A stretch of 64,000 nucleotides of DNA, from NCBI RefSeq assembly GCF_041378895.1, contig NZ_CP144212.1, forward strand, positions 337,001-401,000. Reading direction: 5' to 3'. Below are positions 26,098 to 34,560 of the stretch, piece by piece. Under the pieces are notes generated by a model. That model was not told where the DNA came from, searched no databases, and saw only the letters and a program-made list of their open reading frames with translations. Position numbers and translations under genes: made by a program. How positions within the stretch are numbered: the stretch's first letter is position 1; every line of letters begins with the position of its first letter. The DNA comes from Dechloromonas sp. ZY10 (lineage in GTDB: Bacteria; Pseudomonadota; Gammaproteobacteria; Burkholderiales; Rhodocyclaceae).

Positions 26098-26880
26098 ATG
26101 CATCAACTGACCATTGCCGGTAAGACCTATCGTTCCCGTTTGCTGGTCGGCACCGGCAAATACAAGGATTTTGCCGAAACCCGCGCGGCGATCGACGCCT
26201 CCGGCGCCGAGATCGTCACCGTCGCCGTGCGCCGGGTGAATATCGGCCAGGATGCCAGCCAGCCCAGCCTGCTCGATGCCGTGCCGCCGTCGCAGTTCAC
26301 CATCCTGCCCAATACCGCCGGCTGCTACACCGCCGACGACGCCGTGCGCACCCTGCGTTTGGCGCGCGAACTGCTCGACGGCCATCCGCTGTGCAAGCTC
26401 GAAGTCCTGGGCGACCCGACCAACCTGTTCCCGAACATGCCGGAAACCCTGAAGGCGGCCGAGACGCTGGTCAAGGAAGGGTTCGAGGTGATGGTCTACT
26501 GTGCCGACGATCCCATCCAGTGCAAGATGCTCGAAGAAATCGGCTGCGTCGCGGTGATGCCGCTGGCCTCGCTGATCGGCTCGGGCATGGGGATCGTGAA
26601 CCCGTGGAACCTGCGCTTGATCATCGATAACGCCAAGGTGCCGATCATCGTCGATGCCGGCGTCGGCACCGCCTCGGACGCGACCATCGCCATGGAACTG
26701 GGTTGCGACGGCGTGCTGATGAACACCGCCATCGCCCACGCCAAGGATCCCGTGCTGATGGCCAGCGCCATGAAGAAGGGTATCGAAGCCGGGCGTGAAG
26801 CTTTCCTCGCCGGCCGCATGGCCCGTAAATACTATTCGGCCGATCCCTCGTCGCCGACCACCGGATTGATCGGCTCATGA
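26098..26880 (+). CDS. thiG: Thiazole synthase ThiG
   Basis: 260 residues matching ThiG closely: [20 protein letters not shown] at the N-terminus, [30 protein letters not shown], and [15 protein letters not shown] carrying the Schiff-base Lys. Phosphate-binding and substrate loops follow ([40 protein letters not shown]). It condenses deoxyxylulose-5-phosphate, dehydroglycine and ThiS-thiocarboxylate to the thiazole phosphate. The stop overlaps the trmB start as ATGA. The leader from 26013 to 26097 contains several CTAAC-like short repeats and no gene. Confidence 0.97.
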   Translation: MHQLTIAGKTYRSRLLVGTGKYKDFAETRAAIDASGAEIVTVAVRRVNIGQDASQPSLLDAVPPSQFTILPNTAGCYTADDAVRTLRLARELLDGHPLCKLEVLGDPTNLFPNMPETLKAAETLVKEGFEVMVYCADDPIQCKMLEEIGCVAVMPLASLIGSGMGIVNPWNLRLIIDNAKVPIIVDAGVGTASDATIAMELGCDGVLMNTAIAHAKDPVLMASAMKKGIEAGREAFLAGRMARKYYSADPSSPTTGLIGS

Positions 26881-27686
26881 GCAAGGACCTGTTGATCGAA
26901 TCTGCCGCTGCACACGACGACGGCGTGTATACCGAAGGCCGCGAAGGTCACGACGGTCACGGCCACATCAAGAGCTTCGTGCGCCGTGCCGGCCGCATGT
27001 CGGAGGCGCAGCACCGTTACTTTGACGAGATGATGCCTAAGATCGGCATCGCCTATCGGCCGGAAAACATCGACCTGAACACGGTCTACGGCCGAACTGC
27101 CCCGAAAATCCTCGAAATCGGCTGCGGCATGGGCGAAACCACGGCGCGCATCGCCGAGGCGCATCCCGAGAACGACTACTTCGGGCTCGAAGTGCACGTG
27201 CCGGGCGTTGGCGCACTGTGCAAGCTGATCGCCGAAAAGAACCTCGGCAACCTGCGCATCGGCAATCACGATGCGGTCGAGATCGTCCGCGACATGCTGC
27301 CCGAAGGTTCGCTCGACGGCATCCATGTCTTCTTCCCCGATCCCTGGCACAAGACCCGGCACAAGAAACGCCGTCTGATCCAGCCGCCGTTTGTTGCACT
27401 GCTTGCCTCTCGCCTGAAGCCGGGCGGCTACATCCACTGTGCCACTGACTGGGAAAACTATGCGCTGCAGATGCTCGACGTACTCGGGCGCGAGTCCAGC
27501 CTGGAAAACAGCGTCGCTAACCCGTCGACCGTCGATTTGGCCGCCGCGCTGGATGCCGATAGTGCCGCCGGTCTGGCCGGCTTTGCGCCACGTCCGGAAT
27601 ACCGGCCGCTGACCAAGTTCGAGAATCGCGGTCTGCGTCTCGGTCACGGGGTTTGGGATCTGGTGTTCCGCAAGAAGGCTATCTGA
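26877..27686 (+). CDS. trmB: tRNA (guanine-N7-)-methyltransferase TrmB
   Basis: 269 residues. The SAM-binding region is [20 protein letters not shown] followed by [16 protein letters not shown]. The catalytic and tRNA-binding signature [18 protein letters not shown] is complete, and [16 protein letters not shown] closes the fold. TrmB methylates G46 in the variable loop of tRNAs in the cytoplasm. The C-terminus ends [20 protein letters not shown] as in relatives. ATG overlaps the thiG stop by four bases, so thiS-thiG-trmB read as one operon ending at the hairpin 35 bases downstream. The N-terminal 50 residues are His/Gly-rich and slightly longer than in E. coli TrmB. Confidence 0.97.
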   Translation: MSKDLLIESAAAHDDGVYTEGREGHDGHGHIKSFVRRAGRMSEAQHRYFDEMMPKIGIAYRPENIDLNTVYGRTAPKILEIGCGMGETTARIAEAHPENDYFGLEVHVPGVGALCKLIAEKNLGNLRIGNHDAVEIVRDMLPEGSLDGIHVFFPDPWHKTRHKKRRLIQPPFVALLASRLKPGGYIHCATDWENYALQMLDVLGRESSLENSVANPSTVDLAAALDADSAAGLAGFAPRPEYRPLTKFENRGLRLGHGVWDLVFRKKAI

Positions 27687-27720
27687 TTTTCTTGTCGGGG
27701 CGCTTCGGTTGCCTCGCTGC

Positions 27721-27760
27721 AAGCCGCCCGTGGGGAGTCAGTCCGCCGGGCGGCTTTTTC
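27721..27760 (+). terminator. Rho-independent terminator of thiS-thiG-trmB
   Basis: Inverted arms AAGCCGCCCG (27721-27730) and CGGGCGGCTT (27747-27756) form a 10-bp stem, followed by a TTTTT tract at 27755-27759. It lies 35 bases after the trmB stop and before the convergent GGDEF-EAL gene. Confidence 0.88.
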
Positions 27761-27772
27761 TTGGCGCGGCCG

Positions 27773-30502
27773 TCAGGTGCCGAGCGTGCCGCTGCGTAGT
27801 TGTTCGGCCAGGGCTTCGGGCGTCAGCGGTTTGCTGTAGAGAAAGCCCTGGAAGACCTGGCAGCCGGCATCGCGCAGGCAGTCCCGCTGGGCTTCGGTTT
27901 CGACCCCTTCAGCCAGCACTTCGAGCTTGAGATTGAGGCCGAGGGCGATCACCGTTTGCGAGATGGCGCGGTCGCTATCGTTGTCCGGCAGGTCGCGGAC
28001 GAACGCGCGGTCGATCTTCAGCCGGTTGATCGGGAACAGCTTGAGGTAGGCCAGCGACGAATAGCCAGTACCGAAATCGTCGAGTGCCGTACGCACGCCC
28101 ATGAAATGCAGGCCGCGGATGGTGTCGATGGCGCTGATCGGGTCAGCCATCAGCAGGCCTTCGGTGATTTCCAGTTCGAGCAGGTGGTTGGGCAGGCCGG
28201 TTTCGTCGAGGACTGCCTGGACCGAGGTCAGCAGGTCGGTACGCTGGAACTGGCGAGCCGAGAGGTTGACCGCCACCGGAATCTCGAGGCCGAGTTCGCG
28301 GCGCCAGGCTTCCGCCTGACGACAGGCGGTGCGCATCACCCATTCGCCGATCTGGACGATCAGCCCGGTTTCTTCGGCGACCGGGATGAACTGTACCGGT
28401 GAAACCGGCCCCAGCTCGGGGTTGTGCCAGCGCAACAAGGCTTCAACGCCGACCAGTCGGCCATTGTGGGCATCGATCTGCGGCTGGTAAACCAGCGAAA
28501 ACTCGCCGTTGTCGAGCGCCTGGCGCAGCATCCGCTCCAGCTTGAACATGCGGGCGCCCAGTTCGTTCATTTCGTGCGAGAAGAACTTGTACAGGTTGCG
28601 ACCGTCGGCCTTGGCGCTATAAAGCGCCGATTCGGCCGCCATCAGCAGGGTTTTGGCTTCCTCGCCGTCGTTCGGATAGAGGGCGATGCCGATGCTGGCG
28701 GTGACGTGCGCGCTGCAGTTGTCACCCAGATCGAAAGGGCGGGCAAAGGCTGCCAGCAGTTTTTCGCAGATGGTGCCGATGCTTTGTGGATCGGTGACTT
28801 CGTAAAGCAGGATCGAGAAGCGGTTGCCGCCGGGACGGGCGACGATGTCCTGCTTGCGCTGACTGTGGCGCAGGCGATGGGCAACCTCGACCAGTACCTT
28901 GTCGCCCATCAGGTGGCCGAGCGAGTCGTTGATCACCTTGAATCGGTCGAGGTCGATTTCGAGGATTGCAAACGGGCTCCGGTTGCGCTGGCCATTGGCC
29001 ACGGCCTGGTCCAGGGTGGAGAGCCAGGCGTCGCGATTGGGCAGGCCGGTGAGACCGTCGAAGGTACGTAGCTGCTCCATCAGCGCTTCGATCTTCTGAT
29101 GCTGGCTGAGGTCGAAAATCATCCCGGTGTAATGGCTGATTGCACCGTCGCGGTTGCGTACCGCAGCAATCGACAATAGGGCCGGATAGATGTCGCCATT
29201 CTTGCGCCGGTTCCAGACTTCACCTTCCCAGTGGTCGGTTGCGGCAATCCGCTGCCACATGTGCTGATAGAAGGCCTCGTCATGCTTGCCCGAGCGGAGC
29301 AGGCGCGGGTGCTGGCCGAGAATTTCGTCGCGGCTGTAGCCGCTGATCTGGCTGAAGGCCGGGTTGACCTCAACGATCTTCAGGTCGGCATCGGTGACCA
29401 TGATCGATTCGACGCTGTTGAGGAAGACCGCGTCGGCCAGGTCGAGTTGCTCTTCGGCAGCGCGCCGGCCGCGCTGCAATTGCTCAATCAGGGCAGCGGC
29501 CAGGACAAAGGAGACAATGGTCAGGAAGGCGTTGAGAAACAGTTCGCGGCGAGCCGCACGTTCAAGTTGTCCGGCATCCTCGGCCAGGTGGCTGGCCATC
29601 GTATCCTCGAACAGCTTCATTGCATCGATCAATGCGCTGGCGACCGCGAACCAGTCGCCGGGGGCGGGCAAAGGCGTGCTGTCGCCGGTCGGGTTGCCGT
29701 GCATGCTGCGCAGGCCGGCGGCAACGACCCGTTGGCGGATTTTCTGGGCTTTGCTTGCTTCTGGCAGGTTCTGCAACTGGTGGTAGCGGTCGTGTACCTC
29801 GCTGCCGGCCAAGCGGAGGAAGGCGGTGCGGTAGGTTTCCTCGGCTGCGCGGATGCGTTGCAGGGTTTCGATGCGGCCGGCGCTGAAATTATGGTCCGAG
29901 AGCATGGCCGAAAGCAGGGCACGTTCGCGTCCGCTGTACTCCTTGGCTTCCATGAAGTTGAGCAGGGCCAGTTGCTGGCGGTACAGCGTGGTATCGGCAT
30001 TGGTATTGCTGAAGCGGATCTGCAGGTCGAACAACTGTTCAATGATCCCGGTGTAGCGGTCGACCGCGTATTCGCGTGAAATTCGCAGGGGCAGCACGGC
30101 CTCGCGGAGCAGATTGAGGTCGCGCAGTTCGCGGTTGATACTTCCCAACTGTTCGCCCGGGATATTTTCCTGAAGTTCGAGGCTGTGGTTCAGTTCGTTC
30201 AGCAGTTCCCGGGAACGCGCCTGCTGGCGGGGGAGTTCGCTGGCGAAGGTTTGCCCGTCGGAGGCGATGTAGCCGCTGGTCAGGCCTCGCTCCTTCTGGA
30301 TTTCATGGACAAAACGGTTGATTGCCTGGCTGGTGCGAATCCAGGAGTGCACACCCAGGGCATTGTTTAGATCCTGCCCCTTTTCGATCAGGTTGCGCAT
30401 CGCGAACAGCGATAGCAGCAGCAGGAATGCGGGCAACAGCCAGGCCAGATAACGGCGCGCGACTTCGAGTTTCTGGTTGTTTGCGGTTCCGGCTTCGGAC
30501 AT
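27773..30502 (-). CDS. NIT-PAS-GGDEF-EAL membrane protein with degenerate GGDEF site
   Basis: 909 residues. TM1 (about 18-36) is followed by a periplasmic NIT-type sensor (INRFVHEIQKERGLTSGYIA is the family signature, linked to nitrate/nitrite sensing), then TM2 near residue 330, a PAS domain (LNSVESIMVTDADLKIVEVN), GGDEF and EAL. The GGDEF signature reads GGNRF at residues 558-562, so cyclase activity is probably lost, while the RKQD I-site is kept. The EAL domain looks complete: [44 protein letters not shown]. It is therefore likely a c-di-GMP phosphodiesterase, perhaps with a GTP- or c-di-GMP-binding regulatory domain. ATG 30502 is chosen; an ATG ten codons upstream is possible. It is divergent from the hemerythrin gene. 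Confidence 0.9.
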   Translation of the reverse strand: MSEAGTANNQKLEVARRYLAWLLPAFLLLLSLFAMRNLIEKGQDLNNALGVHSWIRTSQAINRFVHEIQKERGLTSGYIASDGQTFASELPRQQARSRELLNELNHSLELQENIPGEQLGSINRELRDLNLLREAVLPLRISREYAVDRYTGIIEQLFDLQIRFSNTNADTTLYRQQLALLNFMEAKEYSGRERALLSAMLSDHNFSAGRIETLQRIRAAEETYRTAFLRLAGSEVHDRYHQLQNLPEASKAQKIRQRVVAAGLRSMHGNPTGDSTPLPAPGDWFAVASALIDAMKLFEDTMASHLAEDAGQLERAARRELFLNAFLTIVSFVLAAALIEQLQRGRRAAEEQLDLADAVFLNSVESIMVTDADLKIVEVNPAFSQISGYSRDEILGQHPRLLRSGKHDEAFYQHMWQRIAATDHWEGEVWNRRKNGDIYPALLSIAAVRNRDGAISHYTGMIFDLSQHQKIEALMEQLRTFDGLTGLPNRDAWLSTLDQAVANGQRNRSPFAILEIDLDRFKVINDSLGHLMGDKVLVEVAHRLRHSQRKQDIVARPGGNRFSILLYEVTDPQSIGTICEKLLAAFARPFDLGDNCSAHVTASIGIALYPNDGEEAKTLLMAAESALYSAKADGRNLYKFFSHEMNELGARMFKLERMLRQALDNGEFSLVYQPQIDAHNGRLVGVEALLRWHNPELGPVSPVQFIPVAEETGLIVQIGEWVMRTACRQAEAWRRELGLEIPVAVNLSARQFQRTDLLTSVQAVLDETGLPNHLLELEITEGLLMADPISAIDTIRGLHFMGVRTALDDFGTGYSSLAYLKLFPINRLKIDRAFVRDLPDNDSDRAISQTVIALGLNLKLEVLAEGVETEAQRDCLRDAGCQVFQGFLYSKPLTPEALAEQLRSGTLGT

Positions 30503-30598
30503 GCGGTAGCCACGCTGGATGGGAGACCGCATAATATAACTTTTGCCGTACTCACGCATTGCGCCGAGCGGCTTATTTCTTTGGAAGGAGAGGCGATC

Positions 30599-30988
30599 AT
30601 GGGACTCGTCTGGCGCGCCGAAATGGCGACCGGAATCCGGGCCGTCGATCTGCAGCATGAAGAACTGGTCGCGATGATCAACGCCCTGGCCGAAGCGGTG
30701 GTTGCGCAGGCCGATTCGGCGGCGCTGGACGCCCTGGCTCAGCGCCTGGATGCCTACATCGTTTTCCACTTCGGGACCGAGGAAAACCTGATGAGCACCT
30801 TGCCGCGCGGTAGCGAACATGTCACCTTGCACCGTCAGCAACATCGCGAATTCGTTGCCGAACTGGCCCGCTTGCGCCAGTCCGGTGCATTTCGCGAATT
30901 GCTGTCCTACCTCGAAAACTGGATCGTCGCCCACATCATGAAGACCGACCGCGCATTGGCCTTGCAATTGCGCCAAGGCGGGCGCTGA
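30599..30988 (+). CDS. Bacteriohemerythrin
   Basis: 129 residues, a single-domain hemerythrin. All seven expected di-iron ligands are in place: H20, H57, E61, H78, H82, H112 and D117, in the contexts DLQHEEL, FHFGTEENLM, LHRQQHREF and AHIMKTD. These proteins bind O2 reversibly at a non-haem di-iron centre and may deliver, store or sense oxygen in microaerobic cells. ATG 30599 is supported by GGAAGGAG ten bases upstream. It is divergent from the NIT-GGDEF-EAL gene with a shared 96-base region and is followed by rdgC 83 bases downstream. Confidence 0.95.
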   Translation: MGLVWRAEMATGIRAVDLQHEELVAMINALAEAVVAQADSAALDALAQRLDAYIVFHFGTEENLMSTLPRGSEHVTLHRQQHREFVAELARLRQSGAFRELLSYLENWIVAHIMKTDRALALQLRQGGR

Positions 30989-31071
30989 AGCGGTCTTCTC
31001 CCGGCCTTTTCCCTTCCCTTTTCCCCATTGGCCGCCGCGTGCGGCCTGTCTTGTTTCGGAAAATTGCATTC

Positions 31072-32100
31072 ATGTGGTTCAAGAACCTGCAACTCTATCG
31101 CCTGCCAGCCCCTTGGGCGCTTGACCTCGCCCGTCTCGACGAACAACTCGCGCGCGGCAGCTTCCGCCGCTGTGCCAGCCATGAGCCGATCAGCCGTGGC
31201 TGGGTGTCGCCGCGCGGCGACGGCAGCCTGATCTACTCGCTCGGTCAGCAATGGCTGCTGGCTCTGGCCATCGAGCAGCGCCTGCTGCCTGCCTCGGTGG
31301 TCAGCCAGGAAACCCAGGAGCGGGCCGAAGCCTTCGAGGTCGAGCATGGGTATTTCCCCGGGCGCAAGCAACTGCGCGAATTGAAGGAACGGGTGACCGA
31401 GGAACTGATGCCGCGCGCCTTTACCCGCTTGCGCAAGACCTTTGTCTGGATCGACCCGCAAAACGGCTGGTTCGCCGTCGATGCTGGCAGCCAGGGCAAG
31501 GCCGAGGAGGTGATCGAGCATCTCCGCCAGTGTCTCGACGAATTCCCGCTCAAGCCGCTGCACACCCAGTTGTCGCCGATTTCGGCGATGGCCGACTGGC
31601 TGGCCGGCGGCGATGCCCCGGCCGGATTCACGGTCGACCGCGATTGCGAGCTGAAAGCGGTCGACGAGGAAAAGCAGACCGTGCGCTACGTGCGCCATCC
31701 GCTCGACGGCGACGAAGTGCGCGGCCACCTCGCCGCCGGCAAGCTGCCGACGCGCCTGGCGCTGACCTGGGACGACCGGATTTCCTTTGTCCTCACCGAC
31801 AAGCTGGAAGTCAAGCGACTGGCCTTCCTCGACGTGTTGAAAGAAGAGGCCGAGAAGGGTGCCGAACATGCCGATGAGCAGTTCGATTCCGATTTCGCCC
31901 TGATGACCGGCGAGTTGGCGCGCTTCCTGCCCGATCTGGTGGCCGCGCTCGGCGGCGAGGCGGTCGAGTCCGATGGCGGCGCGCTGGTCGCGGCGGTCAA
32001 TGCGGCGACCTCGGCTACTAAGCCAGCCTCTGCGCCGGCGGCAGCCCAAGCTGCCGCGACTCCCGCCGTCGACCACTCGGTGCCGCCGTGGGAAGCCTGA
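31072..32100 (+). CDS. rdgC: Recombination-associated protein RdgC
   Basis: 342 residues beginning MWFKNLQLYRLPAPW, the typical RdgC start. Further matches are GWVSPRGDGSLIYSLGQQWL, RKQLRELKERVTEELMPRAF and FLRLRKTFVWIDPQNGWFAV-like text around residues 118-135. RdgC forms a ring-shaped dimer that binds double-stranded DNA and limits RecA activity. The last 40 residues are Ala/Pro-rich (PASAPAAAQAAATPAV) and extend past the conserved fold. ATG 31072 is preferred to an upstream frame. The 3' end overlaps the GTG start of the YchJ gene by 13 bases. Confidence 0.96.
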   Translation: MWFKNLQLYRLPAPWALDLARLDEQLARGSFRRCASHEPISRGWVSPRGDGSLIYSLGQQWLLALAIEQRLLPASVVSQETQERAEAFEVEHGYFPGRKQLRELKERVTEELMPRAFTRLRKTFVWIDPQNGWFAVDAGSQGKAEEVIEHLRQCLDEFPLKPLHTQLSPISAMADWLAGGDAPAGFTVDRDCELKAVDEEKQTVRYVRHPLDGDEVRGHLAAGKLPTRLALTWDDRISFVLTDKLEVKRLAFLDVLKEEAEKGAEHADEQFDSDFALMTGELARFLPDLVAALGGEAVESDGGALVAAVNAATSATKPASAPAAAQAAATPAVDHSVPPWEA

Positions 32101-32486
32101 ACGCCGCCGCCGCTTGCCCCTGCGGCAGCGGCGTGAATTACGCGGCCTGCTGCGGCCGCCTGCATCGTGGCGATGCGGTCGCGGCAACCGCCGAAGCGTT
32201 GATGCGTTCGCGTTACAGCGCCTTCGTCGCCGGTCTGGCCGATTATCTGCAGGCGACCTGGCACGCCAGCACCCGGCCGGCCGAACTCGACCTCAGCGCC
32301 GACGCGGCCACCAAATGGCTGGGGTTGGAAGTGCGGGCGCACCGGCAGCAGGATGCAAGCCATGCCACGGTCGAATTCGTTGCCCGTTGGCGCGTCTCCG
32401 GGCGTGGCCAGCGTCTGCACGAAACCAGCCGCTTCGTCCGCGAAGCCGACGGCCGCTGGTACTACCTCGACGGCGACCTGCACTGA
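32088..32486 (+). CDS. YchJ-family protein with N-terminal SEC-C motif
   Basis: 132 residues. The N-terminal zinc-binding SEC-C-like motif ACPCGSGVNYAACCGRLHRG contains the CxC...CC cysteines. It is followed by the YchJ/NTF2-like domain: ALMRSRYSAFVAGLADYLQA, TWHASTRP, WLGLEVRAH, ARWRVSGRGQRLHETSRFVR, and WYYLDGD at the end. The function of YchJ is unknown; the NTF2-like fold usually binds small ligands or partners. The start is GTG within the rdgC 3' end. A bidirectional hairpin terminator follows 46 bases after the stop. Confidence 0.9.
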   Translation: MGSLNAAAACPCGSGVNYAACCGRLHRGDAVAATAEALMRSRYSAFVAGLADYLQATWHASTRPAELDLSADAATKWLGLEVRAHRQQDASHATVEFVARWRVSGRGQRLHETSRFVREADGRWYYLDGDLH

Positions 32487-32532
32487 GGCCAGCCACCTTG
32501 ATGCAGGCCGATGCCGGGCCTGAATGAAAAAT

Positions 32533-32564
32533 GCCCTTGCTTACGGTCGACCGTGAGCAAGGGC
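32533..32564. terminator. Bidirectional terminator with ACGGTCGACCGT core
   Basis: Arms GCCCTTGCTTACGGTC and GACCGTGAGCAAGGGC form a 16-bp stem with one mismatch. AAAAAT precedes it and CAAAATT follows, giving U-tracts on both strands. It separates the convergent YchJ and hemW genes. The stem centre ACGGTCGACCGT is one of several copies in this window. Confidence 0.8.
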
Positions 32565-32636
32565 AAAATTGCCGGCAACGAGCAGCTAACGGCGCCTAAC
32601 CACTAACGCCTGAATCCTTGAGCCTCGCGCTCCAGC

Positions 32637-33836
32637 TCACTCCGCGAGAAAACGCTCCAGCAGCACGTTGAGGAAACGCCGTCCCTTCAGCGTCGGGGCG
32701 ATCTGCTCGGCCGAAACCGTGAGCAGGCCATCGGCTTCCGCCGCCTTGAGTTGCGGCACGATGACGCTGATCGGCAGCGAGGTGCGCTGCTCGAACAGGT
32801 CGGGGTCGAAGCCGTCGGCGAGGCGCAGCGCATTCATCAGGAATTCGAAGGGCAGGTCGCGTGCGGCGACCTGCTGTTCGTCCTGGACCGGCGTGCCGGC
32901 AGCGACCTGCTCGAAATAGGCCTTGGGATGCTTCCAGCGCATCTGGCGCAGGACCCGGTCGTGCAGCGTCAGCTTGGAGTGGGCACCGGCGCCGATCCCG
33001 AGATAGTCGCCGAACTGCCAGTAGTTGAGGTTGTGGCGGCACAGCCATTCCGGGCGGGCGAAGGCCGAGGTTTCGTAATTGCGGAACCCGGCGGTGGCGA
33101 GCCGGGCTTCGATCGTTTCCTGCATGTCGGCACAGTGATCGCTTTCCGGCAACTCCGGCGGGAAAGCGGCGAAGCGGGTGTTCGGCTCCAGCGTCAGCTG
33201 GTAGCAGGAGAGATGCGTCGGCTTGAAGGCGAGCGCCTGTTCGACGTCGGCCAGTGCTTGAGCCTGGGTTTGACCGGGCAGGCCGTACATCAGGTCGAGA
33301 TTGAAGGTCTCGAAATGGCGGGCGGCGAGTTCGGCGGCGTGGCGTGCCTCGGCGCTGTCGTGAACCCGGCCGAGCGCCTGCAGATGCGCGTCGTTGAAGC
33401 TCTGGATGCCGAGCGACAGGCGGCTGACGCCGGCGGCGCGGAAGGCGGCGAAGCGCCCGGCTTCGGCGGTGCCGGGATTGGCTTCGAGGGTGATTTCGGC
33501 GTCCGGGGTCAGCCGCGCCAGCGCGCGGAAGGCGGCGAGCAGTTCGTCGATGGCCGCCGGCGAAAGCAGGCTGGGGGTACCGCCGCCGAAGAAGACGCTG
33601 ACCACCGGCCGGCCCCAGATCAGCGGCAGCGCGCTTTGCAAATCCTGCAGCAGCGCAGCGACGTAGTCGCGTTCGGGAATCTCGCCCGCTGCCTCGTGCG
33701 AGTTGAAATCGCAGTAGGGACATTTGCGGATGCACCACGGCACATGCACGTAGAGCGATAAGGGCGGCGAAGCGCGAAATTCGAGCGTTTCCACGGTCGA
33801 CCGTGGTTTTTCGGCAAAAATGGGGATAGTGCGCAT
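32637..33836 (-). CDS. hemW: HemW, radical SAM haem chaperone (HemN-like)
   Basis: 399 residues. The radical-SAM cluster motif is C35, C39, C42 in HVPWCIRKCPYCDFNS; Phe after the last Cys-Asp (CxxxCxxCxF) marks HemW rather than true coproporphyrinogen oxidase HemN. VVSVFFGGGTPSLL, ITLEANPGT, RLSLGIQSFNDAHLQALGR and NLDLMYGLPGQT follow in family order. HemW binds haem and passes it to respiratory enzymes. The first 20 residues hold PRSTV encoded by a 16-bp palindrome CCACGGTCGACCGTGG (33791-33806). It lies downstream of rdgB with a 66-base gap on the same strand. Confidence 0.95.
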   Translation of the reverse strand: MRTIPIFAEKPRSTVETLEFRASPPLSLYVHVPWCIRKCPYCDFNSHEAAGEIPERDYVAALLQDLQSALPLIWGRPVVSVFFGGGTPSLLSPAAIDELLAAFRALARLTPDAEITLEANPGTAEAGRFAAFRAAGVSRLSLGIQSFNDAHLQALGRVHDSAEARHAAELAARHFETFNLDLMYGLPGQTQAQALADVEQALAFKPTHLSCYQLTLEPNTRFAAFPPELPESDHCADMQETIEARLATAGFRNYETSAFARPEWLCRHNLNYWQFGDYLGIGAGAHSKLTLHDRVLRQMRWKHPKAYFEQVAAGTPVQDEQQVAARDLPFEFLMNALRLADGFDPDLFEQRTSLPISVIVPQLKAAEADGLLTVSAEQIAPTLKGRRFLNVLLERFLAE

Positions 33837-33902
33837 GATTCCGGGGCGGGGATGACGACGGCGGACAGGGCTGCGGCCAAGCCGCAGCGGCTTGGCTCGG
33901 AC

Positions 33903-34490
33903 CTATTCGGCGGTCAGTCGTTCCAGCAATCTGGCCATCGCCTGGCCGCGGTGCGACAGACGGTTTTTGGTTTCGGCGGCGAGTTCGGCGGCGGTCTGCT
34001 GTTTGCCGGGGACGAAGAACAGCGGGTCGTAGCCGAAGCCCTCGGCGCCGCGCGGCGCAGCGAGGATTTCGCCGTGCCACTCGCCTTCGGCGATGATCGG
34101 CTGCGGATCGTCGGCAGTCCGACAAAGCACCAGCACGCTGACGAAGTGGGCGCGGCGGTCGCGCTCTCCGGCGAGGTCGGCGAGCAGCTTTTCGTTGTTG
34201 CGGGCGTCCGATTTGGGTTCACCCGCATAGCGGGCCGAGATCACGCCGGGGGCGCCGCCCAAGGCGCGCACGCAGAGGCCGGAGTCGTCGGCCAGGGCCG
34301 GCAGGCCGCTATGCTGTGCGGCGTGGCGAGCCTTGGCCAGGGCGTTTTCAACAAAGGTGGCATGCGGTTCTTCGGCTTCGGGAATGCCGAGCTGGCCCTG
34401 CGGGATGACTTCGATGCCGAGCGGCGCCAGCAGCGCGTTGAGTTCCTTGATCTTCTTGGCGTTGTTCGAGGCGAGGACGAGTTGTTTCAT
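33903..34490 (-). CDS. rdgB: XTP/dITP pyrophosphatase (RdgB/HAM1)
   Basis: 195 residues. MKQLVLASNNAKKIKELNAL is the family N-terminus with the SNN nucleotide-binding loop; ADDSGLCVRALGGAPGVISA and RYAGEPKSDARNNEKLLADL are the most conserved region; GEILAAPRGAEGFGYDPLFF and LSHRGQAMARLLERL complete it. It hydrolyses XTP, dITP and ITP to monophosphates and keeps deaminated purines out of DNA and RNA. ATG 34490 is chosen over a longer upstream frame by family alignment. It is usually joined to rph and hemW; here two signalling genes lie between rph and rdgB, and a strong terminator precedes rdgB. Confidence 0.96.
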   Translation of the reverse strand: MKQLVLASNNAKKIKELNALLAPLGIEVIPQGQLGIPEAEEPHATFVENALAKARHAAQHSGLPALADDSGLCVRALGGAPGVISARYAGEPKSDARNNEKLLADLAGERDRRAHFVSVLVLCRTADDPQPIIAEGEWHGEILAAPRGAEGFGYDPLFFVPGKQQTAAELAAETKNRLSHRGQAMARLLERLTAE

Positions 34491-34502
34491 GGTGCGGGTC
34501 CG

Positions 34503-34540
34503 AAAAATGCCGGCTTTCACGGTCGACCGTGAAAGCCGGC
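34503..34540 (-). terminator. Terminator of the MCP gene: perfect 32-nt palindrome
   Basis: Two perfect 16-base arms, GCCGGCTTTCACGGTC and GACCGTGAAAGCCGGC (34509-34540), with no loop bases of their own, are followed on the minus strand by ATTTTT (34503-34508). It lies between the MCP stop and rdgB start. On the plus strand AAAAAC follows, so termination should be minus-strand. The centre is the recurrent ACGGTCGACCGT. Confidence 0.88.
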
Positions 34541-34560
34541 AAAAACGCGCGCCGTCAGGC

